A stretch of 64,000 nucleotides of DNA from an uncultured Roseiflexaceae bacterium. GTDB taxonomy: Bacteria; Chloroflexota; Chloroflexia; Chloroflexales; Roseiflexaceae. The stretch is from the NCBI GenBank assembly GCA_937988885.1, contig CALKHR010000194.1, positions 9,874 through 73,873 of the forward strand, in the 5' to 3' direction. Below, piece after piece: positions 16,659 to 26,076 of the stretch (its first letter is position 1; every line of letters starts with the position of its first letter). A program made the position numbers and the translations under genes. The notes beneath the pieces are model-generated. The model was not told the DNA's origin. It ran no database searches and saw nothing but the letters and a program-made list of their open reading frames with translations.

Positions 16659-19600
16659 ATGGCTTGTGCACTCCCCACCGAAACCGATCAACTGCACACC
16701 TATCGCCACTTCTGCGTAAACCTTTCTCAGGCGCAAACGCAACAAGATGCGTTAGATGCTTGCCAAGCACTGGTTGAACTGTGGTTCGCACCTCGAATCT
16801 ACGAGTTCGTGAGCTATACTCCACCTGCTACGTGGAAGTCGCAGCATTACAATCCTACAGAGAGTGAACTATCCGAGTTGCACGCCGGCAACGTGGTGCT
16901 GAGCCATACGGATGGACGTATCGCCTGCCTCGCACCGTTGCACGCGCGCAACAGCCTGATCGGCTGGTTCCTGCTGTTGGAGCCGAATCTCACTGAAGAT
17001 TCGTTGGATCGGTTAGCCTTGATCGCTGCACAAGCTGGCCCAACGTTAGCCTTTCTCGAAGCCTCGCGCCGCCACGACGATCGTATCCAGCAACTCCAAA
17101 CGCTCAACGAGATTGGCCGATTGCTCAGCGGCGTGCTCGATATGCCCACGCTGCTCGAAGCGATTCACAGCGCCACGCGCCGCCTGGTCGATACGCAGAT
17201 CTTCTTCATCGCCCTCTACGACGAGAACAACGATGAATTTGAGCTTGCCTACTTCGCCCAGGATGATAAGCCCCTCATTCAGCCGTATCGTTGGTCGACG
17301 AAATTGGGCTTGGCAGGTGTGGTGCTGCGCCAACGCCGCCCGCTGCTCACCGACAACTACGATAACGAATGCAAACGGCATGGCGTCCAACCATCAGCAT
17401 TCATCGATGTCAGCACAGCGAACGCTTGGCTCGGCGTGCCGCTACTCTCGCGCGACAAAGCGCTCGGCGTGATGGCCATCGGCAGCACACGTTCGGGGTA
17501 CACTTACAAAACCGAGCATGTCGATCTGCTCGCGACGATCGGCGCACAAGCCGCCATCGCCATCGAGAACGCGCAGCTCTACCAGCGTAGCGAGAAGCAA
17601 GCCCGGCAACTCACCACGCTCAACCAGATCGGTCGCATCATCACCTCATCGCTCGACCCGCAGCGCGTGCCCCTGCTGATTATGGAGCAGATCCGCGAAC
17701 TGCTCGGGGTTGAGGAAGGCTCACTGCTGCTGCTCGATGATGCAACCAACGAGTTGGTGTTCGCCTATACCATCGGCCCGTTCGGCGACCGCCTGCTCGG
17801 CCAGCGCTTGCCCAATGGCACGGGCTTGGTGGGCTATGTGGCCACCCACGGCGAATCGGTGATCGTCAACAATGCGCCTAACGATCCACGCTTCTATGCC
17901 GCCACCGATATGGCCACTGGCTTCGTCACCCGCGATATCCTCGCGGTGCCGCTCCGAGGCATGGGCGGCTTGCAGGGCGTGATCGAGGTGATGAACCGTC
18001 GCGATGGACGGCAGTTTACCGAAGAGGATCAGCGCGCGCTGGAGGCCGTGGCCGATCAAGCGGTGATTGCGCTTGAGAACGCCCAACGCTTCGCGCAAGT
18101 TGATCAGGCGCTCGCTCGCCGCGCCCAGGAGCTCGCCAACATCAACGACCAGTTGCAGCATAACTTGCGCAGCCTCACCGCGCTGAACAGCTTGGGCATG
18201 GCGATCAACAGCAGTCTGCACCAACCAAACGAGATCTTCGCCATGACGGGCTACGGCGTGATCGACATCACCGATGCGCTGGGTGCCTGCATTGTGCGTT
18301 TCGAGCAACAAGATTTTCGCGTGGTGTTTCAGATCGGGCCAGCCGAAGATTTCACCTCACAGATCACGCCACTGCTGCACCGCACGATGGAATCGCTGCA
18401 CCCCGAACTGATCACCAGCGATCTGCCGCCCTCCCTGCAGCAGATCGGCGCGCAAACCCTGTTCCTCGTGCCGTTGCGTGCCACGCAGCAGGTGCTCGGC
18501 GTCTTGTGCGTCTACTTCCCCAATGCTGGCCCCAGCCTGCCCGATCAAGAGACGATCGTGCTGTTCGCGACCCAAGCTGCCGTCGCCATCGAGAGCCTGC
18601 AACTCTTCGCCGCCGTTCACGATGCGCACGATCATATGGCCTCGGTGCTGGCCTCCACCCGCGAAGGCATCATGCTGATCGAAGCGAATCAGCGCATTGT
18701 GATCGCTAATGAGGCGCTCTATCGGCTCTGTGGGTTGGAGAAGGAGAATCAACCCATCGAGGGGATGGATATCGAGCATTTTATCGCCGCGTGGGAAGGG
18801 ACAACGGGCTATCTGCCCGCCGAGTGGAACGCGCTGCGCAAAGGGTTGGTAGCCGTCGCCACGGGGCAACAGCAGTTTGCCTCGGGCGAGTTGAATCAGA
18901 TCAGCACGAATCAACCCTCGCTGGAGTGGAGCGCGCTACAGGCCCAGGCGCGCGGCGATCGGCAGGGCGCACGCCCCAACGGCGCGCTGCTGGTGCTGCG
19001 CGACATCTCTGAGGCCAAAGCCTCCGAGCAACTCCGCCAAGACCTGACCAATATGATCGTTCACGACCTGCGCAGCCCGCTCTCCAGCGTGATGGCCTCG
19101 ATCGACATGCTGATCCGTGGGATCTCGGGCCAACTGAACAAGCCACAGCACAACATCCTTAACATCGCCTACGCCAGCTCGCTCCAGATGTTGGAGATGA
19201 TCAATACGCTGCTCGACATCAGCCGCCTGGAAGCCGGGCGCATGCCACTGAAGCTGCACAGTCACACATTGCACCCGCTGGTGGATCGGGCGATCGCGCG
19301 GCTCGAATCGCTAGCGCGAGATCGCGCAATGGTGATCCAGACAGATCTCGCCAGCGACTTGAAGCGCGTCATGATCGACGATGAGATGATCGTGCGAGTG
19401 CTGCAGAATCTGATCGGCAACGCGCTCAACTTCAGCGCGCACGGCAGCACCGTGCTGATTCGCGCATTCAACGGCACACGCAGGCCCTACGACTCCAACA
19501 CCATCCCAGATCCCGCCGATGGCTTCGTCACTGTGGCGGTGAGCGATCGGGGCGTCGGTATCGCACCGAAGGATCAAGCGAAGATTTTTACCAAGTTCGG

Positions 19601-19742
19601 GCAGGTGGATGAAAGTCGAGGCGGCAGCGGCCTAGGGTTGACCTTCTGCAAACTGGTGGTGGAGACTCACGGCGGGACTATTTGGGTCGAGAGTGCGCTC
19701 GGCGAGGGTAGCACTTTTTACTTCACCTTGCCCGTAAGTTAA
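16659..19742 (+). CDS. Cytoplasmic multi-GAF sensor histidine kinase
   Basis: A kinase of 1027 residues with no membrane segment. It carries several GAF-type sensor domains in series (for example ERL/LNEIGRLLSGVLDMPTLLE, LNQIGRIITSSLDPQRVP and LNSLGMAINSSLH each opening one), then a PAS-like segment (ILMIEANQRIVIANEAL-type), then HisKA with phospho-acceptor His802 in MIVHDLRSPLSS, and an HATPase_c domain with the N box, VSDRGVGIAPKD and GSGLGLTFCK. No receiver domain is attached and no response regulator is adjacent, so its partner is unknown. The ATG at 16659 is preferred because AGGAG lies seven bases before it; an in-frame TTG at 16587 has no such site. Confidence 0.88.
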   Translation: MACALPTETDQLHTYRHFCVNLSQAQTQQDALDACQALVELWFAPRIYEFVSYTPPATWKSQHYNPTESELSELHAGNVVLSHTDGRIACLAPLHARNSLIGWFLLLEPNLTEDSLDRLALIAAQAGPTLAFLEASRRHDDRIQQLQTLNEIGRLLSGVLDMPTLLEAIHSATRRLVDTQIFFIALYDENNDEFELAYFAQDDKPLIQPYRWSTKLGLAGVVLRQRRPLLTDNYDNECKRHGVQPSAFIDVSTANAWLGVPLLSRDKALGVMAIGSTRSGYTYKTEHVDLLATIGAQAAIAIENAQLYQRSEKQARQLTTLNQIGRIITSSLDPQRVPLLIMEQIRELLGVEEGSLLLLDDATNELVFAYTIGPFGDRLLGQRLPNGTGLVGYVATHGESVIVNNAPNDPRFYAATDMATGFVTRDILAVPLRGMGGLQGVIEVMNRRDGRQFTEEDQRALEAVADQAVIALENAQRFAQVDQALARRAQELANINDQLQHNLRSLTALNSLGMAINSSLHQPNEIFAMTGYGVIDITDALGACIVRFEQQDFRVVFQIGPAEDFTSQITPLLHRTMESLHPELITSDLPPSLQQIGAQTLFLVPLRATQQVLGVLCVYFPNAGPSLPDQETIVLFATQAAVAIESLQLFAAVHDAHDHMASVLASTREGIMLIEANQRIVIANEALYRLCGLEKENQPIEGMDIEHFIAAWEGTTGYLPAEWNALRKGLVAVATGQQQFASGELNQISTNQPSLEWSALQAQARGDRQGARPNGALLVLRDISEAKASEQLRQDLTNMIVHDLRSPLSSVMASIDMLIRGISGQLNKPQHNILNIAYASSLQMLEMINTLLDISRLEAGRMPLKLHSHTLHPLVDRAIARLESLARDRAMVIQTDLASDLKRVMIDDEMIVRVLQNLIGNALNFSAHGSTVLIRAFNGTRRPYDSNTIPDPADGFVTVAVSDRGVGIAPKDQAKIFTKFGQVDESRGGSGLGLTFCKLVVETHGGTIWVESALGEGSTFYFTLPVS

Positions 19743-19781
19743 CTGGTAGCGCCGCATCAGCATAGCGATTCCCACTTCACG

Positions 19782-20699
19782 TTAGACATGAATCTCTAAC
19801 CCCTCGTAGGCCGAAATGGTGTTTGGGAAGCTCTGTTGCGCCTCCCGCTCCATCTCTGCTACAATCTCGTCATCGTACAACGGCTCGTGATGAAAGAGCA
19901 CGAGACGCTTGCACGCCGAGGCTTTGGCAACCGCCACGGCCATATGCGGCGTACTATGACCCCACCCCTGCTTGGGTCGCAACGGATTCACGTAGTCCTC
20001 GGTTCGATACTGGGCATCGTGGATCAGCACATCGGCACCGCTCGCAAATTTCACCAGCCGCCGATCCGTTTCCACATACCCCTCGGTATCGGTGGCGTAC
20101 ACCACGGTTTTGCCCTGCCACGAGATGCTGTAGATGTTCACGCCGTTCTTGGGGTGGGCGTAACTGTGATACGTGCGAATCCACACGGCTTCCTTCGGTG
20201 GCTCGATCACATCATGGTACAGATTCAGCACCCGCACATCGGTGGGTGTATCACCAAGCAGCACGAGATCCGTCTCGTTCACATTGCAAAGGATTTTACG
20301 CGCCGGCAACTCATCGAGGCTGACCGGAAAACTCGGGGGCAACATCGAGTGCGACAACGTCTCTTCAAGGTCGCTCTCAAAAACCTTCGGGCCGAAGATG
20401 AACAGGGTGCTCGAACCGAGGTAAGCAGGATCGAAGAACGGGAAGCCGACGGTATGGTCGTTGTGCATGTGGCTAAAGAGGATAGTCGCGACGATCGGCT
20501 GATTGTTGTTGGCGGCGGCCCGCCGAACCAAATCGTTGCCAAGGTTGATAATACCAGTACCAGCATCGAGAATGATAGTATGAGGACCGGCCTGCACCTC
20601 AACGCAGGAGGTATTGCCACCATATCGCATGGTGCGTGGCCCCGGCACCGGGTAGCTACCTCGTACACCCCAGAAGCGAATGATCATCTCGTCCGACAT
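19782..20699 (-). CDS. MBL-fold metallohydrolase
   Basis: A 305-residue metallo-beta-lactamase-fold hydrolase. Seen: the FWGVRGSYPVPGP opening and GGNTSCVEV block shared with PhnP-like and related phosphodiesterases, the metal motif HMHNDH (HxHxDH), YATDTEG, GHSTPHMAV and LFHHEP, giving a complete binuclear zinc site. The likely reaction is hydrolysis of a phosphodiester, but the substrate is unknown. The ATG at 20699 has AGGAGGAGGG upstream. It converges on the GAF kinase gene with a 39-base gap, so a functional link is possible but not shown. Confidence 0.87.
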   Translation of the reverse strand: MSDEMIIRFWGVRGSYPVPGPRTMRYGGNTSCVEVQAGPHTIILDAGTGIINLGNDLVRRAAANNNQPIVATILFSHMHNDHTVGFPFFDPAYLGSSTLFIFGPKVFESDLEETLSHSMLPPSFPVSLDELPARKILCNVNETDLVLLGDTPTDVRVLNLYHDVIEPPKEAVWIRTYHSYAHPKNGVNIYSISWQGKTVVYATDTEGYVETDRRLVKFASGADVLIHDAQYRTEDYVNPLRPKQGWGHSTPHMAVAVAKASACKRLVLFHHEPLYDDEIVAEMEREAQQSFPNTISAYEGLEIHV

Positions 20700-20751
20700 C
20701 CTGACGCCCTCCTCCTGGACCCACCGCGCCATGCGCAAGTGCAACAACTAT

Positions 20752-20763
20752 GATATCGATATC
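20752..20763. promoter_or_regulatory. Twelve-base palindrome upstream of the MBL gene
   Basis: GATATCGATATC lies 53 bases before the MBL start. It could be an operator; a chance palindrome cannot be excluded. Confidence 0.3.
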
Positions 20764-20902
20764 GTTGGCCCTAGTGGACTACGCCGCATCGTTTGCTCCG
20801 CGATCCCCGAACTGATGTCGCATAGGAGAGTTCAAATAGTGGCAGTGTTTCAGCCTTTGAGCATCACTAATGACGCTGAAGAAGCGTAGAGAATACCTAA
20901 AT

Positions 20903-20935
20903 TGGTGAGGGTTTGTTGGGAGTAAACCCTCACCA
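20903..20935. terminator. Perfect hairpin in the MBL-pepA gap
   Basis: Twelve-base perfect arms (20903-20914 and 20924-20935) enclose a nine-base loop. It lies about 140 bases downstream of pepA in the leftward direction and upstream of the MBL gene, so it may end pepA read-through. Confidence 0.45.
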
Positions 20936-20966
20936 CCAGATCGCCCATTGTCCGAATCTCAGAGAC

Positions 20967-21036
20967 AAATGAAATACCAGTAGATATATAAACGTAGAAT
21001 CGAAGCGTTTATCACGCATCTACTGATGATTCATTT
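20967..21036 (-). terminator. Large two-tier stem-loop after pepA
   Basis: Outer arms of 19 bases (20967-20985 and 21018-21036, 16 matches) and an inner pair (20987-20994 with 21006-21013) form a 70-base structure starting 36 bases after the pepA stop. It may terminate or protect the pepA message. The 373-base gap holds this, a second hairpin and a palindrome, and no gene. Confidence 0.45.
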
Positions 21037-21072
21037 CAAACTTCACGCTGCACTCATTGCCACGAGCGACGA

Positions 21073-22539
21073 TTACTCGTTGGCCCACTCGCGCAACGCA
21101 TGCACCAGCAGGCGCACACCCACGCCAGTCGCGCCCTTGGGCGTGATCGGGTTGGGCCGATCGACCCAGGCCGTTCCTGCGATGTCCATATGCACCCAGG
21201 GGTAATCGCCCACGAACTGCCACAGGAACGCCGCAGCCGTCAGCGCACCACCAGGGCGACCACCCGTGTTCTTGATGTCGCCCACGTCGCCCTTGATGAT
21301 ATTGTAATAGGCTTCCCACAGCGGCATGCGCCAAGCTCGCTCGTTGGTGGCTTCGCCAGCGCGCAGCACGCGATTGCACAGCTCATCGTTGTTGCTCATC
21401 ACGCCGGTGGCCTCCGAGCCAAGCGCCACGACGATCGCGCCCGTAAGCGTCGCAAGGTCGATGATGCCCGCCGGGTTGTAGCGCTGCGCGTAGTACAGCG
21501 CATCGGCGAGCACAATACGGCCCTCGGCGTCGGTGTTGAGCACCTCAACGGTCTTGCCGCTCAGGGTCTTGATCACATCGCCGGGCTTGTAGGCGGTGCC
21601 GCTCGGCATGTTCTCGGCGGCGCTGATCAGGCCCACCACGTGCAGCGGCAGGTTGAGTTCGGCCACGGCCTGCATCGTACCGAGCACCGCCGCAGCGCCG
21701 CTCATATCCATCTTCATATCGTCCATGCGCTCGCCCGGCTTGAGCGAGATGCCACCCGTATCGAACGTGATGCCCTTGCCGACGAGACAAACGGTGGGTG
21801 TCTCCTTGCCCTCTTTGGAGCCATTGTGCTCTAGAATGATGAAGCGTGGTGGCTGCTGCGAGCCTTGGGAGACGCTGAGGATGCCGCCGAAGCCCTGCTC
21901 CCGCAATTCTTCGAGGCCGAGTACCGTCACCTTCAGGCTGGTCGTCTGCGCCAAGCCCAACGCGACCTCGCCAAGTTTGGTGGGAGTGATATCGTTGCCG
22001 GGGCCATTCGCCATATCGCGGGCCAACGCCACACCGCGCGCAACCACTTGACCCACCTGCACACCCTGGGAGATCGTGCTCTCATCGACGCTCGAGATCA
22101 CAGTCAATTCGGCGATCTGATGCTGATCATCGGCAGTGAGGCCGGTTTTGTAGTGCTGATACGTGTAGAGGCCCAACAGGCTACCCTCTGTCAGTGCTTG
22201 AGCGGCATCAGCTAGCGCCACACCATCGGTAATCGGCAACTCGAAGCTGTAGCGCTCGACCTTGAGCTCGCGTGCACGTTGCGCTGCCGAGCCAGCGATC
22301 TCGCGTAACGTGGTAGGAGTAAACGCGCTACGCTTCCCCAAGCCCACCAACAACACACGACGCGCCGCTACTGCACCACGAGGGTACAACAACAACGTAC
22401 TCTTGGACTTCCCTGTCCAATCGCCCTCTTCGATCAGATTCGCAAGCGCGGCAGGAACCGCCTCGCCTTCCCATGCGCCATACACTAAAAGCGGCGTATC
22501 GTGCTGCAACGCATCGCCATGCACAACAGAAACGTTCAC
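21073..22539 (-). CDS. pepA: Leucyl aminopeptidase (M17)
   Basis: A 488-residue cytosolic zinc/manganese aminopeptidase that removes N-terminal residues, mainly Leu. The N-terminal 160 residues form the M17 regulatory domain. The C-terminal catalytic domain has VGKGITFDTGGISLKP (metal Lys and Asp), the DMSGAAAVLGTM block and the signature NTDAEGRIVLADALYY. Everything needed for catalysis is present. It begins at a GTG with GGAGG seven bases upstream; a TATAAT on the minus strand (22692-22697) may be its -10 box. Confidence 0.95.
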   Translation of the reverse strand: MNVSVVHGDALQHDTPLLVYGAWEGEAVPAALANLIEEGDWTGKSKSTLLLYPRGAVAARRVLLVGLGKRSAFTPTTLREIAGSAAQRARELKVERYSFELPITDGVALADAAQALTEGSLLGLYTYQHYKTGLTADDQHQIAELTVISSVDESTISQGVQVGQVVARGVALARDMANGPGNDITPTKLGEVALGLAQTTSLKVTVLGLEELREQGFGGILSVSQGSQQPPRFIILEHNGSKEGKETPTVCLVGKGITFDTGGISLKPGERMDDMKMDMSGAAAVLGTMQAVAELNLPLHVVGLISAAENMPSGTAYKPGDVIKTLSGKTVEVLNTDAEGRIVLADALYYAQRYNPAGIIDLATLTGAIVVALGSEATGVMSNNDELCNRVLRAGEATNERAWRMPLWEAYYNIIKGDVGDIKNTGGRPGGALTAAAFLWQFVGDYPWVHMDIAGTAWVDRPNPITPKGATGVGVRLLVHALREWANE

Positions 22540-22770
22540 GGGGTAACCTCCATCTCCAAAACGGACCTAAAGAATATGTTCGTCGGTTTCTTCGTAGATC
22601 GAACGGCTGACGATCCCAAAGAAACCGACGCAAGACACTGTAACGCCTATCAGGGCATTCTACGGCCTTCTTAAATTGCAATTACCGAATCATTATAGCA
22701 TGGAGAACAACTGCTTTATAAAGCAATGAATCCATTCTACAATCCCATAGTATATCGCAAAATCGAGAAG

Positions 22771-22797
22771 ATAACCTATTTATAAAAAATAGGTTAT
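22771..22797 (-). terminator. AT-rich hairpin after the slipin gene
   Basis: Eleven-base perfect arms (22771-22781 and 22787-22797) enclose a five-base loop, 27 bases after the slipin stop. It is low in GC and has no clear T-run, so function is uncertain. Confidence 0.45.
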
Positions 22798-22823
22798 ATT
22801 CTTACGACGGTTAATACACAAGA

Positions 22824-23678
22824 TTATGTATTTAACCGCTGTGTTTCTACTGTGGATGGCGCCTCATCCGGCGATTTTAACGTCGATGAAGGCGTTGTTG
22901 GCGCAGTTCGCTGCGCATGTGCCATCAACTGATCGGTAAACACCTTGATCGTATCAACCGGTAGCGGAAAAATAATCGTACTATTCTTCTCGGTGGCGAT
23001 CTCAGTCAGAGTCTGTAAGTAACGCAACTGCAAGGTGACTGGCTCGCGAGCGATCACATCGGCGGCCTCGGCCAACTTCTTGGAGGCCTCGAACTCGCCA
23101 TCGGCGTGGATGATTTTCGCGCGCTTCTCACGCTCGGCCTCGGCCTGCTTCGCCATAGCCCGTTGCATGCTCTGCGGCAACTCCACATCCTTGACCTCGA
23201 CAATCGTGACCTTGATGCCCCACGGCTCGGTCTGCTCGTCGATGATCTTCTGCAAGCGCTCGTTCAACTTCTCGCGATGCGCCAACAGGTCATCGAGCTC
23301 GACCTGGCCGACCACACTACGCAGCGTTGTCTGGGCGATCTGCATCGTTGCACGAATATAATCCACCACCTTCACAACGGCCCAACTCGGGTTGACGATC
23401 ATAAAGTAGAGCACTGCGTTGACCTTGATCGTCACGTTATCGAGCGTAATCACTTCCTGAGTAGGGATATCCATCGTGATGACGCGCGTATCAACACGCA
23501 CCATTCGTTCGATGATTGGGATCAGGAAAAAGAGACCTGGACCGCGTGGACCGATCAAGCGCCCCAAGCGAAACACCACACCGCGCTCGTACTCGGGCAC
23601 GATCTTGATCGACGACACGAGCAACATGAGGGCGACTAAGACCAACGCCGCCAAACAAAACAACACAAAACCACCCAT
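22824..23678 (-). CDS. Slipin (stomatin/SPFH-domain membrane protein)
   Basis: A 284-residue SPFH protein with one N-terminal hydrophobic anchor (FVLFCLAALVLVALMLLV). Then comes the prohibitin/stomatin signature: VPEYERGVVFRLGRLIGPRGPG, RVITMDIPTQEVITLDNVTIKVNAVLYF, VGQVELDDLLAHREKLNERL and WGIKVTIVEVKDVELPQSMQRAMAKQAEAEREKRAKII. It should form membrane-bound oligomers in lipid microdomains. The ATG at 23678 has AAGGAG six bases upstream; a longer frame runs into the upstream gene and is rejected. It is 38 bases after the NfeD-family gene, the usual slipin/NfeD operon. Confidence 0.93.
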   Translation of the reverse strand: MGGFVLFCLAALVLVALMLLVSSIKIVPEYERGVVFRLGRLIGPRGPGLFFLIPIIERMVRVDTRVITMDIPTQEVITLDNVTIKVNAVLYFMIVNPSWAVVKVVDYIRATMQIAQTTLRSVVGQVELDDLLAHREKLNERLQKIIDEQTEPWGIKVTIVEVKDVELPQSMQRAMAKQAEAEREKRAKIIHADGEFEASKKLAEAADVIAREPVTLQLRYLQTLTEIATEKNSTIIFPLPVDTIKVFTDQLMAHAQRTAPTTPSSTLKSPDEAPSTVETQRLNT

Positions 23679-23716
23679 TACCAACTCCTTAGAGAGCGCA
23701 CGCCAAACCACACTGC

Positions 23717-25057
23717 TTATCTTGGCGATACCTCTTCTTCGGTAGAGAGCTGCCCCACAATGAGCTGCAACTCGTGAACGGCGCGCACCCGTACCCAATC
23801 ACCAACCTCGACCACACCATCTTCGCTGACTGCTTGCCACAGGGCTCCCTCCACAAACACCATACCTTGTGGATCGAGCCGTTGACGCACCTGAGCCAAT
23901 TGCCCGATCAATGCCTCCTGGCCCGTCACAATCGGCTGCGCATGGCTCCGCAACACCAACCACACACCGATCGCCGTCGCCGCGATCAGGAACAGCACCA
24001 TCAACACAATCACCCACAGCGCCACCATCGTTTCGGGGGCTTGAGCCGGGTCGATCAGGGTCAGCGCGCTCACGACCACTAATGCAATACCACACACGGC
24101 AAACACACCATGCGTCGAGGAGAAGAACTCCACGCCTATCAAGCCTAATGCCACTAGTAATATCAACAGACTCCACCAGCGGATCGGCAGCACAAACAAG
24201 CCCATCGCTGCCAAAATGATCAGCACAATCCCAATACCGGCGAACACCGTCGTTCCAGGCACACTAAACTCGAGGTAGATCGCCAGCGCACCGATGATCA
24301 GCAGCACAAACGCGATGGTCGGGTCGGCGAGCGTCAAGCGAAACTGCTCCCACAACGTTGGCGCTACCGATACGGGGGTGGATTGCAACGTCGAAAGCAT
24401 CACCGACGAGCCATCGGCTAGCGTCACCGTGCGATTATTCAGCAACAACAGCAACTCGGAGCGCTGCGACGCCACAAGATCGATGGCAGGCGGCGAGAGG
24501 CTGATCGCCTGTTGATTGGTGAGCACCGCACCCTCGCGCACGGCGCGCTCGACCCAGGCGGTGTTGCGGCCCCGCGCACTGTTCCAATCGCTGATCTGCT
24601 GTGCCACACTAGCCAACACCAGATCGCGAGTCTGTTCGCTTAACGTCGCATCGATCTGCGTGAGAGGAGTAGGATCACCAAACGAAGTATTGGGCGCCAT
24701 CGCACTGATATGCGCGGCACTCAAAAACATCGCGCCAGCCGCGCCGGATTGCGTCCCCGATGGAGCCACATAAACGACCACAGGCACACGAGCCTGGTTG
24801 ATCTCTATCGCAAAGGTACGAATAGCCTCTAGTACGCCACCACGATTACGAAGCTCAATAATAAGCGCTTGAGCATCGGCAGCCTCTGCCACATGAAGCG
24901 CACGTTGGAGATAACCAACCGTTACCGAAGTGACGACACCGTCGACCTCAACAAGATAGATAGGCCCAGATGCGCTTTGTGCCATAGTTGTCGAAGACTC
25001 TGGCAGGAGCAGCAAGACAACCACAACCAGGGCCAACGCAACTAGCAAACGACGCAT
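23717..25057 (-). CDS. NfeD-family membrane protein with a protease-dead ClpP-like domain and no lysine
   Basis: About 446 residues: signal peptide (RRLLVALALVVVVLLLL), a ClpP/crotonase-like domain (LVEVDGVVTSVTVGYLQRAL, LIIELRNRGG, VPVVVYVAPSGTQSGAAGA), about five membrane segments, and a C-terminal soluble NfeD OB-fold (GQEALIGQLAQVRQRLDPQGMVFVEGALWQA). In active members the nucleophile Ser follows SGxxAA; here that place is Ala, and the general-base Lys cannot exist because the whole protein contains no lysine. I infer that the protease is dead. The partner slipin is next in the operon. Start: ATG 25057, with AAGGA 11 bases upstream; in-frame starts at 25069 and 25081 also exist. Confidence 0.88.
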   Translation of the reverse strand: MRRLLVALALVVVVLLLLPESSTTMAQSASGPIYLVEVDGVVTSVTVGYLQRALHVAEAADAQALIIELRNRGGVLEAIRTFAIEINQARVPVVVYVAPSGTQSGAAGAMFLSAAHISAMAPNTSFGDPTPLTQIDATLSEQTRDLVLASVAQQISDWNSARGRNTAWVERAVREGAVLTNQQAISLSPPAIDLVASQRSELLLLLNNRTVTLADGSSVMLSTLQSTPVSVAPTLWEQFRLTLADPTIAFVLLIIGALAIYLEFSVPGTTVFAGIGIVLIILAAMGLFVLPIRWWSLLILLVALGLIGVEFFSSTHGVFAVCGIALVVVSALTLIDPAQAPETMVALWVIVLMVLFLIAATAIGVWLVLRSHAQPIVTGQEALIGQLAQVRQRLDPQGMVFVEGALWQAVSEDGVVEVGDWVRVRAVHELQLIVGQLSTEEEVSPR

Positions 25058-25319
25058 AACAAAATTCATCCTTACTATCAAGCGACATTGCTATGGATGA
25101 TGGATTGGATAGGGCAATCTTGAGTGATACCGCATGATACCGCGATTCATGCGGAAACGTCAACGCACCATCAAGGTACTTGATATATAATGGGTGCGCA
25201 AATAAGAAGCTACAAACGGATCGCAGGAGCGCCTGTTTGAAGATGTGTTGTGATGTGTAAGCCTGCTTGAACCGCGCAAAGCAAGCGAACACATGCCTGA
25301 ACAGCATAGGAACAATGGA

Positions 25320-25799
25320 ATGGCAGGCAAGAACAAACCACAAAACGCAACCGTGGCCGATAACCGCAAAGCGCGCCACGATTATTTCATCGAGGAGAGC
25401 TACGAGGCTGGGATTGTGCTCACCGGCAGCGAGATCAAATCGCTCCGCAATGGGCGTCTCAACCTGCGCGGCAGCTACGCACGCATTGTGCGCGGCGAAG
25501 TGTGGCTCTACGATATGCATATCTCGCCCTACGAACAATCGGGCGGCTACTTCAACCACGAACCCACGCGCCCACGCAAGCTCCTCCTGCACCGCCGCGA
25601 GATCAGCCGGATTCTGGGGCAAGTCGAGCGTCAGGGCTACACGCTCGTGCCGCTACGAGTCTATTTCAAAAATCGGCGAGCGAAAGTTGAGTTGGGGCTA
25701 GCGCGCGGTAAAAAACTCTACGACAAACGAGCAGATATCGCAAAGCGAGAGGCGAACCGCGATATTCAGCGTGCTTTAAAAGTGCGTAGCCACGAATAA
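25320..25799 (+). CDS. smpB: SsrA (tmRNA)-binding protein SmpB
   Basis: SmpB carries tmRNA to stalled ribosomes and mimics the anticodon arm during trans-translation. The 159-residue product has ADNRKARHDYFIEESYEAGIVLTGSEIKSLR, NLRGSYARI, the GLARGKKLYDKR block, and a basic C-terminal tail that folds in the mRNA channel. The ATG at 25320 gives the usual family length; an in-frame ATG at 25293 would add nine residues. I did not find the tmRNA gene itself in this window. A strong intrinsic terminator follows. Confidence 0.95.
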   Translation: MAGKNKPQNATVADNRKARHDYFIEESYEAGIVLTGSEIKSLRNGRLNLRGSYARIVRGEVWLYDMHISPYEQSGGYFNHEPTRPRKLLLHRREISRILGQVERQGYTLVPLRVYFKNRRAKVELGLARGKKLYDKRADIAKREANRDIQRALKVRSHE

Positions 25800-25831
25800 G
25801 CAATTCCTTACACGGAATCCGCAACACACCC

Positions 25832-25870
25832 AGGTTTGGAAGGCATTTAACGCAATCCAAACCTTTTTTT
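25832..25870 (+). terminator. Intrinsic terminator after smpB
   Basis: A nine-base perfect stem (25832-25840 with 25856-25864) runs into seven T residues (25864-25870), 32 bases after the smpB stop. Confidence 0.85.
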
Positions 25871-25951
25871 ATTGCCTATTAACGCACCTCAAATGCTATT
25901 TCGCTTTCGAATTAGTGATCAAGCTGACGAAATATTGTCATACAAATTACC

Positions 25952-25981
25952 TTGACGGTACCGATCTGTGACGGGTATAAT
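25952..25981 (+). promoter_or_regulatory. Near-consensus promoter of the Clp-type ATPase gene
   Basis: TTGACG, 18 bases, TATAAT, placed 95 bases before the coding start; no heat-shock-type CIRCE repeat was seen in the leader. Confidence 0.75.
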
Positions 25982-26076
25982 GCGAACGACAACCGAACAC
26001 GACACCCCACTCATCACATCGTATGCCCAACTCTTGATTGCGGAAGCACCAAACACCTCCGCATCATAGTGAGGAG

